Shown here: piece after piece, positions 1-5,516 of the stretch | How the letters are laid out: every line of letters starts with the position of its first letter | Position numbering within the stretch: position 1 is the stretch's first letter | Source of the DNA: Heliobacteriaceae bacterium | GTDB taxonomy: Bacteria > Cyanobacteriota > Vampirovibrionia > Gastranaerophilales > Gastranaerophilaceae | Length of the DNA stretch: 5,516 nt | Direction of reading: 5' to 3' | Assembly: GCA_031267015.1 (NCBI GenBank) | Contig: JAIRZW010000170.1 | Span: forward strand, 1-5,516 | Notes under the pieces: generated by a model | What the model was told of the DNA's origin: nothing | Seen by the model: the letters and a program-made list of their open reading frames with translations, nothing else | Database searches by the model: none | Translations under genes and position numbers: made by a program

Positions 1-783
1 ATCGGCACGGATTCCGTCAACGCCCAGCTCTATGCACATGTCAATATATTTTTTATGAAGCTCAATTAAATGAGGATTAAGGGTTCTTTTGGCTTCGTCC
101 TCCCATGGTTGAAACATTCTGATGTCATTCCAGCCCTGCGGAGTTTTTGCCAGCCCGTCGCGCTCAATTGCCATTAACTCAGGTTGTGCCAGAAACATAT
201 CATAGGAAGCACAGCTTGGCAAATCAAGCATTACACGGATTCCGCGCTCATGACATGCGTCAATAAAAGCTTTGCATTGCTCTTTGGGGTTTCTCGGGTC
301 ATTTGCTTCTATAAGCACATTGTCAAATTCCAAGAACCCGTTAGGTGCATAAATTGAACCTGCCGTTCCCATTGCTTTCTTCTTGCCCGGCGGGTGAACA
401 GGAAGCACGTGCAGCGTATTAAACCCGCTTGCTTTTACTTCATCAAGTCTTTCGATTGCATTCAGGAATGTGCCGTTTTTTTCGTTTCCGTCAATATATT
501 CGTTTCCGTTTGTGTCCTGCGCATTAAAAGTCCGCGGGATTATGGCAAGAATCTTTGCCTGATTATTGTTAAACAGCGTGCGCAAGTCATTTTTGTATGA
601 TGTCGTATGCTTGACGGCAGGCATATTGATGACAGCCTGCGCGTTGAGGAATTTAGAGAGCAGATTCCCTTCACCCTGCGTACCGGAACCCGCATTGGCC
701 GCTAAATTCGCCTCTTTATCCTGAATTGGGGCAAGGGTATGATTATTCACTTTTTGATACAATAAATTTGCAGTATTAATCAT
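1..783 (-). CDS. GH13 alpha-amylase-family glycoside hydrolase/transferase, N-terminal part (runs off the left edge)
   Basis: This open frame of 261 codons has no stop before the window edge, so it is the N-terminal part of a longer enzyme. The reading shows the first half of a GH13 (beta/alpha)8 barrel. A first-strand region at about residues 77-86 is followed by an Asp/Asn-rich loop (D90-E101). Then come GTFLNAIERLDEVKASGF (104-121), the strand LHVLPVHPPG (124-133), and a helix plus strand ending in GIRVMLDLP (181-189). GVDGIRAD (254-261) is conserved region II; its Asp, the expected catalytic nucleophile, is the last codon in the window. The family acts on alpha-glucans, but the exact reaction cannot be read from this half. 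The usual Asn-His of conserved region I is replaced by residues around SCAS. The HPPGKKK and SCASYD stretches resemble GlgE-type maltosyltransferases, as I remember them. No signal peptide is seen, so it is probably cytoplasmic. The ATG is fixed by an in-frame TAA just upstream and by AAAGG 8 bases away. It overlaps the previous gene by 8 bases. Confidence 0.88.
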   Translation of the reverse strand, partial: MINTANLLYQKVNNHTLAPIQDKEANLAANAGSGTQGEGNLLSKFLNAQAVINMPAVKHTTSYKNDLRTLFNNNQAKILAIIPRTFNAQDTNGNEYIDGNEKNGTFLNAIERLDEVKASGFNTLHVLPVHPPGKKKAMGTAGSIYAPNGFLEFDNVLIEANDPRNPKEQCKAFIDACHERGIRVMLDLPSCASYDMFLAQPELMAIERDGLAKTPQGWNDIRMFQPWEDEAKRTLNPHLIELHKKYIDMCIELGVDGIRAD

Positions 784-3085
784 TTAGCCCGCCTTTCTTT
801 GTCTTATCTTTTCCGAAACTGAACTGTGCAAGGATTGTAGCGCCGAGCAGAATCGCACCCGGTATTCCGACAACTTTCAGCCACTTGTTTGTATTATTCT
901 GTGCCTGGCTTGATTTAAAGAACAACTTTGTAAGCTTATTGCCGATAAGGCGTCCGCGTCTTTGAGATGATACTTTCGAGTCTACTGCGTATTCTAATGC
1001 CTGGTCATAAATATGGTGAGGCTTTAATTCATTTGTATGGTTGCCTACAAGCTTAACGATATCCTCTCTGAGAGCCTGAGCACCTTTCAGAAGATTATTT
1101 TTCTCTAATATCGCAATCGTATCTGTGTGGTATGGGGCTGCGTACATTATTCTAATCAAAGTTTTATAAGCCTCGCTGCTACAGTTAAATTTGCATTCAT
1201 AAGTACTGTTAGCTGCGTTTAAGAATAGTTCTTTAGCATACGCAATATTTTCAGGGCTTTCGTTTAACCCCGGCGCGCGCTTGAAGAAGTCAAGAGCGTT
1301 CCACATGCGGCGTATTGTGTTTTCTAAATCCTCAATACGCTCTTTGAAATTAACTTCATAGTGGTGGCGCATTGAACCTTTTACGAGCTTTTCAGGGTCT
1401 TCTGAAGGTCCTGTCAGGCGTTCTGCCATTTTCACCAGGCCGCCTTCTTTAAACGTTTTAGCCTGCTCGTTGAATAAATTTTTCACTTTTTCTTCGTATT
1501 TACCGTCATCGTTCAGGGTCTTCCTGACCTTAACGAACATCTGAGCAAGCTTTGACACTGCGTTATTATATTTTTCCTTATTACAGGCAAACATCTCAAA
1601 CTTTTGCGTAAGCTTTTCAAGCATCGCAGTTTCATGGACTCCGGCCTTTTCTATATCTTCTGCGCTAAATTCAAAAATCCTCAAAACATCAGACTGCATA
1701 TCAGTCCACAATTTTGCAATAACAGTATCGCCCCTGCCTGTTTTGCCTGTCTTAAATTCAATAATACCGGCTCTTTTACTTTCAAAATCATCAATCATGT
1801 CAGCGATTTTTTCTATTTTCGCCTTATTATCGCTGTCAAACATAAGCGCATTGTTTTGGGTCAAAATCTTGAACTCACTGCTGTTTTTGCCGCCGTCAAC
1901 AAGGCTCTCGAGCATTTCTCTTGTATAGTCGGACACGTCCGTAAGCTTTTTAATATTTTCAAATACGTTATTTCTGAATTTGTCATGTTTTTCAAACATT
2001 TCCGCTTCTGTGAAGATATTTCCTATGAATTTTTCATCCTCTGCAATTTTAGCAAGCTCTGATTTCTTAATAATCTTGTCAGCCTCAATGGGTCTGACAA
2101 TTCCGTCTTCGTCGCACAGCTGGAATTCCGCAAACCTTTTGTGCCATGAGTCTGCAAAGTTGTCAAAAATCTCAGGGGTTACGTGATATTTCCCTTCCGT
2201 AAAGCTAAGCGCCTTATTTAAATCTTGTTTCATATAGCGTATATCCATGCCATCAAGAGTAAGGATTTGGCACATCTCATCAAAAATACGTTTATTTATC
2301 GGATTGTCATGATTTTTCTTGATTAATTCTTTAACAGCATTTAATCTGGCAGGCTTTTTGCGTTCAGCAGCGAGCTGCTCAAAGTCTTCAAAATTCGCTT
2401 CAAGCTTTTTGTTTTGCCTGTTTTTCAAATAATTTTCAACAGGTTTTTCCAGACGGTTACAAATCAATGCAGACATAATCGGGGTTGCAAAACCGGCCGT
2501 AAGCATCCACAAGGTATTGTTTTGGACTGCAACTTTCTTCATTTTGGCCTGAATAGCTTCCCTGCGGTTAGGAATATCTTTCGGAACCCGCATTCTGTTG
2601 CCGATTTTGTTTATATCCTCATCAGAATACAAGTCCCACGGTATGTATTGCGGGTCTTGAAAAAATAATTTCTTTCTGCCAAAACTGTCTTCGTACTTCT
2701 GCTGAACGTCGACGCCATGGATTAATCTTGCGGGAAGGCGCACGGCAACCTGCGGCCAGACCAGCATTGAGGCAAGGAATGACCCCAGACCGATAAATTC
2801 CATTGTTCTTGATTTTAAGACAGGCCGCCGGGTAAACAGGTACGAAGCTATTCCCAATCCGCCCGCAAACATGCCTAAGTCATTTATTTTACCGAGCTCA
2901 TGGTCGTTTGCAGTACCCTTAATAGCATGTTTAAGCGCTCTTGCCTTATATCCGATATCTTCGGCAAAAAGAACAGGAGCGCCCAGAATATCAGATTTTA
3001 TAAGCCTGCCTTTCGGAGGCGAAGGCCTGACATAACCGGCGTCATTCCTGTTCGTTATGGAGTTTTGAATTGAATTCACGCTCAT
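776..3085 (-). CDS. Unrecognised 769-residue membrane protein with long helical middle region
   Basis: I do not recognise a named family. Hydrophobic stretches near residues 68-84, 95-112 and 191-209, plus one near the C terminus (735-756), suggest a membrane protein. Residues 215-730 between the third and fourth are hydrophilic, charged and mostly helix-forming, with many Lys, Glu and Asp, so they probably form a large soluble domain. The C terminus is a short Lys-rich tail. No catalytic motif or cleavable signal peptide is apparent. Residues 115-215 share ordered motifs with the upstream 336-residue protein: GVD (124-126), PWDLYS (149-154), an IG followed by a basic helix, and LW opening a membrane segment (192-193). 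The two are probably paralogues. The start overlaps the upstream stop as ATGA, and the end overlaps the GH13 start by 8 bases, so translation of the three genes is likely coupled. A scaffold or membrane-organising role is possible but is only a guess. That this is a real gene is well supported by its length and packing. Confidence 0.85.
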   Translation of the reverse strand: MSVNSIQNSITNRNDAGYVRPSPPKGRLIKSDILGAPVLFAEDIGYKARALKHAIKGTANDHELGKINDLGMFAGGLGIASYLFTRRPVLKSRTMEFIGLGSFLASMLVWPQVAVRLPARLIHGVDVQQKYEDSFGRKKLFFQDPQYIPWDLYSDEDINKIGNRMRVPKDIPNRREAIQAKMKKVAVQNNTLWMLTAGFATPIMSALICNRLEKPVENYLKNRQNKKLEANFEDFEQLAAERKKPARLNAVKELIKKNHDNPINKRIFDEMCQILTLDGMDIRYMKQDLNKALSFTEGKYHVTPEIFDNFADSWHKRFAEFQLCDEDGIVRPIEADKIIKKSELAKIAEDEKFIGNIFTEAEMFEKHDKFRNNVFENIKKLTDVSDYTREMLESLVDGGKNSSEFKILTQNNALMFDSDNKAKIEKIADMIDDFESKRAGIIEFKTGKTGRGDTVIAKLWTDMQSDVLRIFEFSAEDIEKAGVHETAMLEKLTQKFEMFACNKEKYNNAVSKLAQMFVKVRKTLNDDGKYEEKVKNLFNEQAKTFKEGGLVKMAERLTGPSEDPEKLVKGSMRHHYEVNFKERIEDLENTIRRMWNALDFFKRAPGLNESPENIAYAKELFLNAANSTYECKFNCSSEAYKTLIRIMYAAPYHTDTIAILEKNNLLKGAQALREDIVKLVGNHTNELKPHHIYDQALEYAVDSKVSSQRRGRLIGNKLTKLFFKSSQAQNNTNKWLKVVGIPGAILLGATILAQFSFGKDKTKKGGLND

Positions 3086-4092
3086 GCTGTTACGTATTTA
3101 CCTCCCTTGTCTATTACCGTAGTGTCTTTGGAAGGTTTATCCGGGTTTCTGACAGCGTTAAGCACACCAAGCACTGTCGAAGCCGCTGCCAAAAATAACA
3201 GCACTTTTCCGGTGTGTTTTCCTAATTCGGAATCCGCGCCTGTATAAAGAGTTTTTGCACTGTTTTTAAAACTCTGTCCGAAAACTCTCATAGAGTTCTT
3301 AAACGCACCATTTTTGAACTTCAAGGTCATGATGTTGAAGTATTTTTCCCACGGAGTTTGGAACGCTAAAGCCACACCGACAGCAGCCCATAAGTATGAT
3401 GAAATACTCTTTGCAATATTAGTTCTGGTAACGATTTCACGGATTCTCGGCTTGACTTCCTGGTCGGAATCTTTCAGATTATCCCCCATACCAAGTTTTT
3501 TTGCAACCTTATCATAGTAGGCATTTGGCGCCTGCCCCGGTTTGCCGCTGTACAGCAAATCCCAGCGGGGAAAATCAACGCTCTCAAAAACTTTGTGGTA
3601 TTCAATGCTGGTAATATCAGTATCATTAATGTGGTCAGGCAGTTCATAGTTCACTTTTGCATAAGGCACCTCGGTATCAACGCCCGTAAGTGCATGCACC
3701 GGCGCCGTAACAAGCGTCTTTGAAAGCCCTTTAAACAACCCGTAAAACAGCACGCCCGCCGCAAGCTTTTTGCCCAGCATCGAAGCTGTTCTGCGGTCTG
3801 CCGGCGGAAAATGTTTGTTTGCGGCATTAAACACGCCCATAAGCGTGAGGCTTCCTGCAACATAGGGAACAATCCCCAGAGTCAGAAACTCGTAAAAGTT
3901 GGAATTTTTGCTGCCCTTAAGGCCTTTTGCGGGATAGATTGTGAATGCACTTGACACCTTGTCTATTGCAATACGCGCGCGTGTGGGAAAATTGTTCTTC
4001 AACAGCCTGTCATGTGCATATACGGACTTTTTTTCGCCCCTCTTGTCCGCAGTAAAATTCACGCTATTTATATTATTTACAGGTAATACCAT
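3082..4092 (-). CDS. Unrecognised 336-residue membrane protein, probable paralogue of the next gene
   Basis: I do not recognise a named family. Hydrophobic stretches near residues 68-92, 108-130, 229-246 and 294-314 predict about four membrane segments. A polar region (about 135-228) lies between the second and third, and the N terminus of about 60 residues is basic and polar. The motifs GVD (137-139), FPRWDLLYSG (174-183), LG (200-201) and LW (234-235, opening the third hydrophobic segment) recur in the same order in the downstream 769-residue protein. I chose the ATG at 4092 rather than the in-frame GTG at 4107. A GGAG ribosome binding site sits 5 bases before this ATG, whereas the GTG version would bury that site inside the coding region. 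The gene is the first of a three-gene run, and its stop overlaps the next start as ATGA. A possible promoter lies just upstream. No enzymatic motif is visible and no function is proposed. Confidence 0.83.
   Translation of the reverse strand: MVLPVNNINSVNFTADKRGEKKSVYAHDRLLKNNFPTRARIAIDKVSSAFTIYPAKGLKGSKNSNFYEFLTLGIVPYVAGSLTLMGVFNAANKHFPPADRRTASMLGKKLAAGVLFYGLFKGLSKTLVTAPVHALTGVDTEVPYAKVNYELPDHINDTDITSIEYHKVFESVDFPRWDLLYSGKPGQAPNAYYDKVAKKLGMGDNLKDSDQEVKPRIREIVTRTNIAKSISSYLWAAVGVALAFQTPWEKYFNIMTLKFKNGAFKNSMRVFGQSFKNSAKTLYTGADSELGKHTGKVLLFLAAASTVLGVLNAVRNPDKPSKDTTVIDKGGKYVTA
3101..3106 (-). promoter_or_regulatory. Strong but distant ribosome binding site before the 769-residue gene
   Basis: GGGAGG on the minus strand is a near-perfect Shine-Dalgarno sequence, but it ends 15 bases before the ATG at 3085, beyond the usual 5-9. 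It lies within the last codons of the upstream gene, whose stop overlaps the ATG as ATGA. The in-frame TAA at 3100-3098 rules out an earlier ATG, GTG or TTG start. It may help ribosomes that have just terminated to restart. Confidence 0.45.
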
Positions 4093-4097
4093 TCGTA

Positions 4098-4101
4098 CTC
4101 C
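4098..4101 (-). promoter_or_regulatory. Ribosome binding site GGAG that decides the start of the 336-residue protein
   Basis: On the minus strand GGAG ends 5 bases before the ATG at 4092, an ideal spacing. It supports this start over the in-frame GTG at 4107, which has no comparable site at the right distance. Confidence 0.65.
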
Positions 4102-4109
4102 ACACACAC

Positions 4110-4137
4110 ATCAAACTGTTCATAAAAGGCCTGTCAA
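4110..4137 (-). promoter_or_regulatory. Possible sigma-70 promoter for the three-gene unit
   Basis: On the minus strand a perfect TTGACA (4137-4132) is followed 16 bases later by TTTGAT (4115-4110), a 4-of-6 match to TATAAT. Transcription would start near 4103, leaving a very short leader of about 10 bases before the ATG at 4092, with the GGAG site inside it. The weak -10 and the short leader keep confidence low. Read-through from uppP is also possible because no clear terminator lies between. Confidence 0.38.
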
Positions 4138-4166
4138 GATTATTTTTTGATACTCATAACAGGATA

Positions 4167-4184
4167 TGTTTACATTTGTTTACA
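4167..4184. repeat. Two direct copies of TGTTTACA ten bases apart
   Basis: TGTTTACA occurs at 4167-4174 and again at 4177-4184, a period of 10 bases, about one helical turn. The pair starts right after the uppP stop and lies about 30 bases upstream of the possible -35 box of the next gene. It could be a binding site for an activator or repressor, or chance in an AT-rich gap. Confidence 0.4.
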
Positions 4185-5027
4185 CTAAACCATATAGAAA
4201 AACACAGCAGCTCCAAGCCCCGCTATGACACAATAGTAGCCAAAAACAGACAACGAGAATTTTGACAGAAACCGCATAAAATATTTTATACACAAATACC
4301 CGGTCAACCCGGAAACGACTGTTCCTGTAATTATTGCATGCCAGTTATAAGTATTCAGTTCGTGAAGGTCTAATTTTATGAACGGATAAAGCATTGACGC
4401 CCCGAGAATAATCGGAATACTCAGAAGAAACGAATATCTTGCCGCCGTAACCCTGTCCAGCCCGCTGAAAAGTCCTGCCGCAATAGTCCAGCCCGAACGC
4501 GAAAACCCCGGCAGCACTGCCAGCCCCTGCGCAAACGCCATGATAACCGACTGTTTGAGAGATACCTCCCTCTCCCCCTGGGAGAGGGGCGGGGTGAGGG
4601 TTTTATTAGAATTTCTCTCACTCCAAATCAGCACAACCCCTGTAACCGCCAGCAAAATCCCCACAATCGACGGCGAAAACACCAGCTTCTCCGCAAACCC
4701 GTCCAGCGGAAGCGCAAAAGCAACCGTGATTACAGTACCAAGGATTATATAAAGCCCGGTTTTCGCTTTTGGCTCGCTAAAATCCCCTTTAAACAGCGCT
4801 TTTAAAATCTCTGTAATATCTTTTCTAAAGAAAATAAACACTGCAATTAAAGTTCCGAAATGCAGCATAATATCAAAGAAAACTTCTTCATTTGAATGCA
4901 CAATTTCGATTCCTTTGAAAACCTTGTAAAAATTCGACGTAAACACCAAGTGCGCTGAGCTCGAAATCGGCAAAAACTCGCTCAACCCTTGTACTATCCC
5001 CATCAAAATCGCTTGAATTAAGTTCAT
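4185..5027 (-). CDS. uppP: Undecaprenyl-diphosphatase (UppP/BacA family)
   Basis: This integral membrane enzyme removes a phosphate from undecaprenyl diphosphate, regenerating the lipid carrier for peptidoglycan and other envelope polymers. Overproduction in other bacteria gives bacitracin resistance. The protein has 280 residues, close to the usual length, with about seven or eight hydrophobic segments. The first family signature is QGLSEFLPISSSAHL (13-27), which includes the expected Glu17, the serine cluster and His26. The second is PGFSRSG (173-179), whose Arg177 matches the catalytic Arg. The first Glu of the E. coli EGLTE motif is Gln13 here, a substitution I believe is common in the family. 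Residues 142-155 (KTLTPPLSQGEREV) are encoded by a GC-rich hairpin repeat inserted in frame in the linker before the second motif. AGAGGA lies about 7 bases before the ATG. The gene starts 30 bases after queD in the same direction, so the two are probably cotranscribed. Confidence 0.95.
   Translation of the reverse strand: MNLIQAILMGIVQGLSEFLPISSSAHLVFTSNFYKVFKGIEIVHSNEEVFFDIMLHFGTLIAVFIFFRKDITEILKALFKGDFSEPKAKTGLYIILGTVITVAFALPLDGFAEKLVFSPSIVGILLAVTGVVLIWSERNSNKTLTPPLSQGEREVSLKQSVIMAFAQGLAVLPGFSRSGWTIAAGLFSGLDRVTAARYSFLLSIPIILGASMLYPFIKLDLHELNTYNWHAIITGTVVSGLTGYLCIKYFMRFLSKFSLSVFGYYCVIAGLGAAVFFYMV
4565..4604. repeat. GC-rich palindromic dispersed-type repeat inserted in frame in uppP
   Basis: This segment of about 40 bases contains a perfect 9-bp hairpin, CCCTCTCCC (4568-4576) pairing with GGGAGAGGG (4580-4588) across a 3-base loop, followed by GCGGGGTGAGGG-type sequence. 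It is far richer in GC than the flanking gene. In the uppP frame it encodes KTLTPPLSQGEREV, and on the same strand in another frame it encodes PSPRPSPRGRGR. Both peptide strings are, to my knowledge, familiar from hypothetical proteins of many bacteria where this kind of repeat has been translated. No second copy occurs in the window, so its repeat nature rests on recognition, and the exact ends are uncertain. No target-site duplication is obvious. Confidence 0.7.
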
Positions 5028-5050
5028 TTATAATCCTCTAACATACCACT

Positions 5051-5067
5051 CCAAACATTATGTTTGG
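5051..5067. repeat. Perfect inverted repeat over the queD stop codon
   Basis: CCAAACA (5051-5057) pairs with TGTTTGG (5061-5067) around TTA, which is the queD stop codon TAA read on the minus strand. The symmetry extends to 8-base arms with a single central base. In the mRNA this would make a 7-bp hairpin between queD and uppP. No run of U follows on the minus strand, so it is not a standard terminator; it may affect mRNA stability or the level of uppP expression. Confidence 0.45.
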
Positions 5068-5423
5068 GCCTCAAAATATGATGCACACGATGTCTGGGTT
5101 TCCCAAACAGTAATCCTGCTCAACTGCACGATTTTTTCTTTTAATCTCGTATAAATAAAATACGCAATCATTTCGCTGCTTGGGCTTTCGTTTTTGAATT
5201 CCGGCAGTTCGTTAATGTCGCTGTGGTCAAGGTAAGACAAAACAGCATTCAACTCTTTTTTCAAAACCTTATAATCAATCAGGATATTACTTTTATCAAG
5301 GTCATCGCCCTGTACAAACGCCTCTACCATCCAATTATGGCCGTGCTGATTCTCGCACACACCCTCATAATTCAAAAGATGGTGCGCTGCTGAAAAAAAC
5401 GCCTGTGTCTTAATCTCGTACAT
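5058..5423 (-). CDS. queD: 6-carboxy-5,6,7,8-tetrahydropterin synthase (QueD/PTPS family)
   Basis: QueD converts 7,8-dihydroneopterin triphosphate to 6-carboxytetrahydropterin, the second step towards preQ0 and queuosine, in the cytoplasm. The 121-residue length is typical. The zinc ligands are His14 (in FFSAAHHL), His27 and His29 (in QHGHNW), and Cys23 is in the place of the catalytic cysteine. LDH at 65-67 supplies the Asp-His pair, PSSEMIAYFIY (81-91) matches the usual PTxEN-like helix, and Glu108 in VWETQTSCASY (106-116) fits the substrate-binding Glu. A mammalian-type pyruvoyltetrahydropterin synthase shares this fold, but the short length and the Cys-x3-His-Gly-His pattern favour QueD. 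AGGAGG lies 6 bases before the ATG, a strong ribosome binding site. The start overlaps the end of the kdsC-like gene by 14 bases. No queC, queE or queF is visible in this window. Confidence 0.93.
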   Translation of the reverse strand: MYEIKTQAFFSAAHHLLNYEGVCENQHGHNWMVEAFVQGDDLDKSNILIDYKVLKKELNAVLSYLDHSDINELPEFKNESPSSEMIAYFIYTRLKEKIVQLSRITVWETQTSCASYFEAQT

Positions 5424-5516
5424 TTCGGCCCTCCTGCCCTCTTGTAATCAAATCACAAAACTCCCGAACCGCACCTTTGCCGCCGCCGTAAGCCGAAACA
5501 AAGTTCGCTACCTGCT
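5410..5516 (-). CDS. kdsC: C-terminal fragment of KdsC-like HAD phosphatase (3-deoxy-D-manno-octulosonate 8-phosphate phosphatase)
   Basis: The last 34 codons of a gene that enters from the right edge end at a TAA at 5412-5410. The fragment reads VANFVSAYGGGKGAVREFCD and continues with LITRGQEG. It closely matches the C-terminal end of KdsC, where GGRGAVREVCDLLL is typical. KdsC removes the phosphate from Kdo 8-phosphate on the way to lipopolysaccharide inner core, which would imply an outer membrane. Related HAD phosphatases linked to sialic or legionaminic acid synthesis (fused to or next to NeuA-like enzymes) have a similar tail, so the substrate is not certain. The catalytic Asp motifs lie outside the window. 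The last codons overlap the queD start by 14 bases, and the queD ribosome binding site lies inside this gene. Confidence 0.72.
   Translation of the reverse strand, partial: QVANFVSAYGGGKGAVREFCDLITRGQEGRNVRD

Noticed and set aside
1604..2062. 152-codon open frame on the plus strand
   Set aside because: It lies wholly antisense inside the 769-residue gene, gives a low-complexity Phe/Ile/Cys-rich protein, and matches no family I know. The other short plus-strand frames are likewise antisense shadows.
4093..4107. GTG start adding five residues to the 336-residue protein
   Set aside because: The GGAG site fits the ATG at 4092, and the extension would contain that site.
4120..4140. AGGCCT palindrome and nearby T run as a terminator for uppP
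   Set aside because: The stem is only about 3-4 base pairs, and the sequence overlaps the possible promoter.
4568..4588. GC-rich hairpin as an intrinsic terminator
   Set aside because: It sits inside the uppP coding region and no U run follows on the minus strand. On the plus strand the next bases are CGGGG before any T run, and no gene there would need ending.
4421..4621. 66-codon minus-strand frame with the PSPRPSPRGRGR string as a gene
   Set aside because: It is an alternative frame of uppP; the string is the repeat translated in another frame.
4986..4991. Gln13 in place of the first Glu of the UppP signature as a sign of an inactive enzyme
   Set aside because: As far as I recall, QGL(T/S)EFLP is a common version of the motif; the second Glu, the His and the Arg are all present.

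Overview
All supported genes in this window lie on the minus strand and are packed tightly, so transcription runs from the right edge (5516) to the left edge (1). The order is: the tail of a kdsC-like phosphatase gene, queD, uppP, two unrecognised membrane-protein genes, and the first 261 codons of an alpha-amylase-family (GH13) enzyme. No stretch over 300 bases lacks a gene. The only gaps are 92 bases (4093-4184) and 30 bases (5028-5057). I see no tRNA, rRNA, CRISPR array, transposase or phage gene.

Region 4185-5516 is a housekeeping block. The KdsC-like fragment points to Kdo and lipopolysaccharide synthesis. QueD belongs to queuosine/7-deazaguanine synthesis. UppP recycles the undecaprenyl lipid carrier of the cell envelope. 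uppP carries a GC-rich hairpin repeat in frame that adds about 14 residues to a linker between membrane segments. This looks like a dispersed palindromic repeat that landed in a live gene.

Region 1-4184 is the less familiar part. A short intergenic region has a consensus -35 hexamer and two copies of TGTTTACA ten bases apart. It precedes a 336-residue membrane protein, a 769-residue membrane protein with a long helical middle, and the GH13 enzyme. Successive genes overlap by 4 and 8 bases, so the three are probably translated as a coupled unit. The two membrane proteins share a similar N-terminal layout and several motifs in the same order, so they look like diverged paralogues; the longer one carries an extra region of about 520 residues. 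I know no function for either. A link to glucan metabolism is inferred only from coupling to the GH13 gene.

The kdsC-like gene suggests a bacterium with an outer membrane. The moderate-to-low GC content, dense same-strand genes and style of the unknown membrane proteins remind me of gut non-photosynthetic Cyanobacteria relatives (Melainabacteria/Gastranaerophilales), but this is a weak inference that a database search would have to settle.
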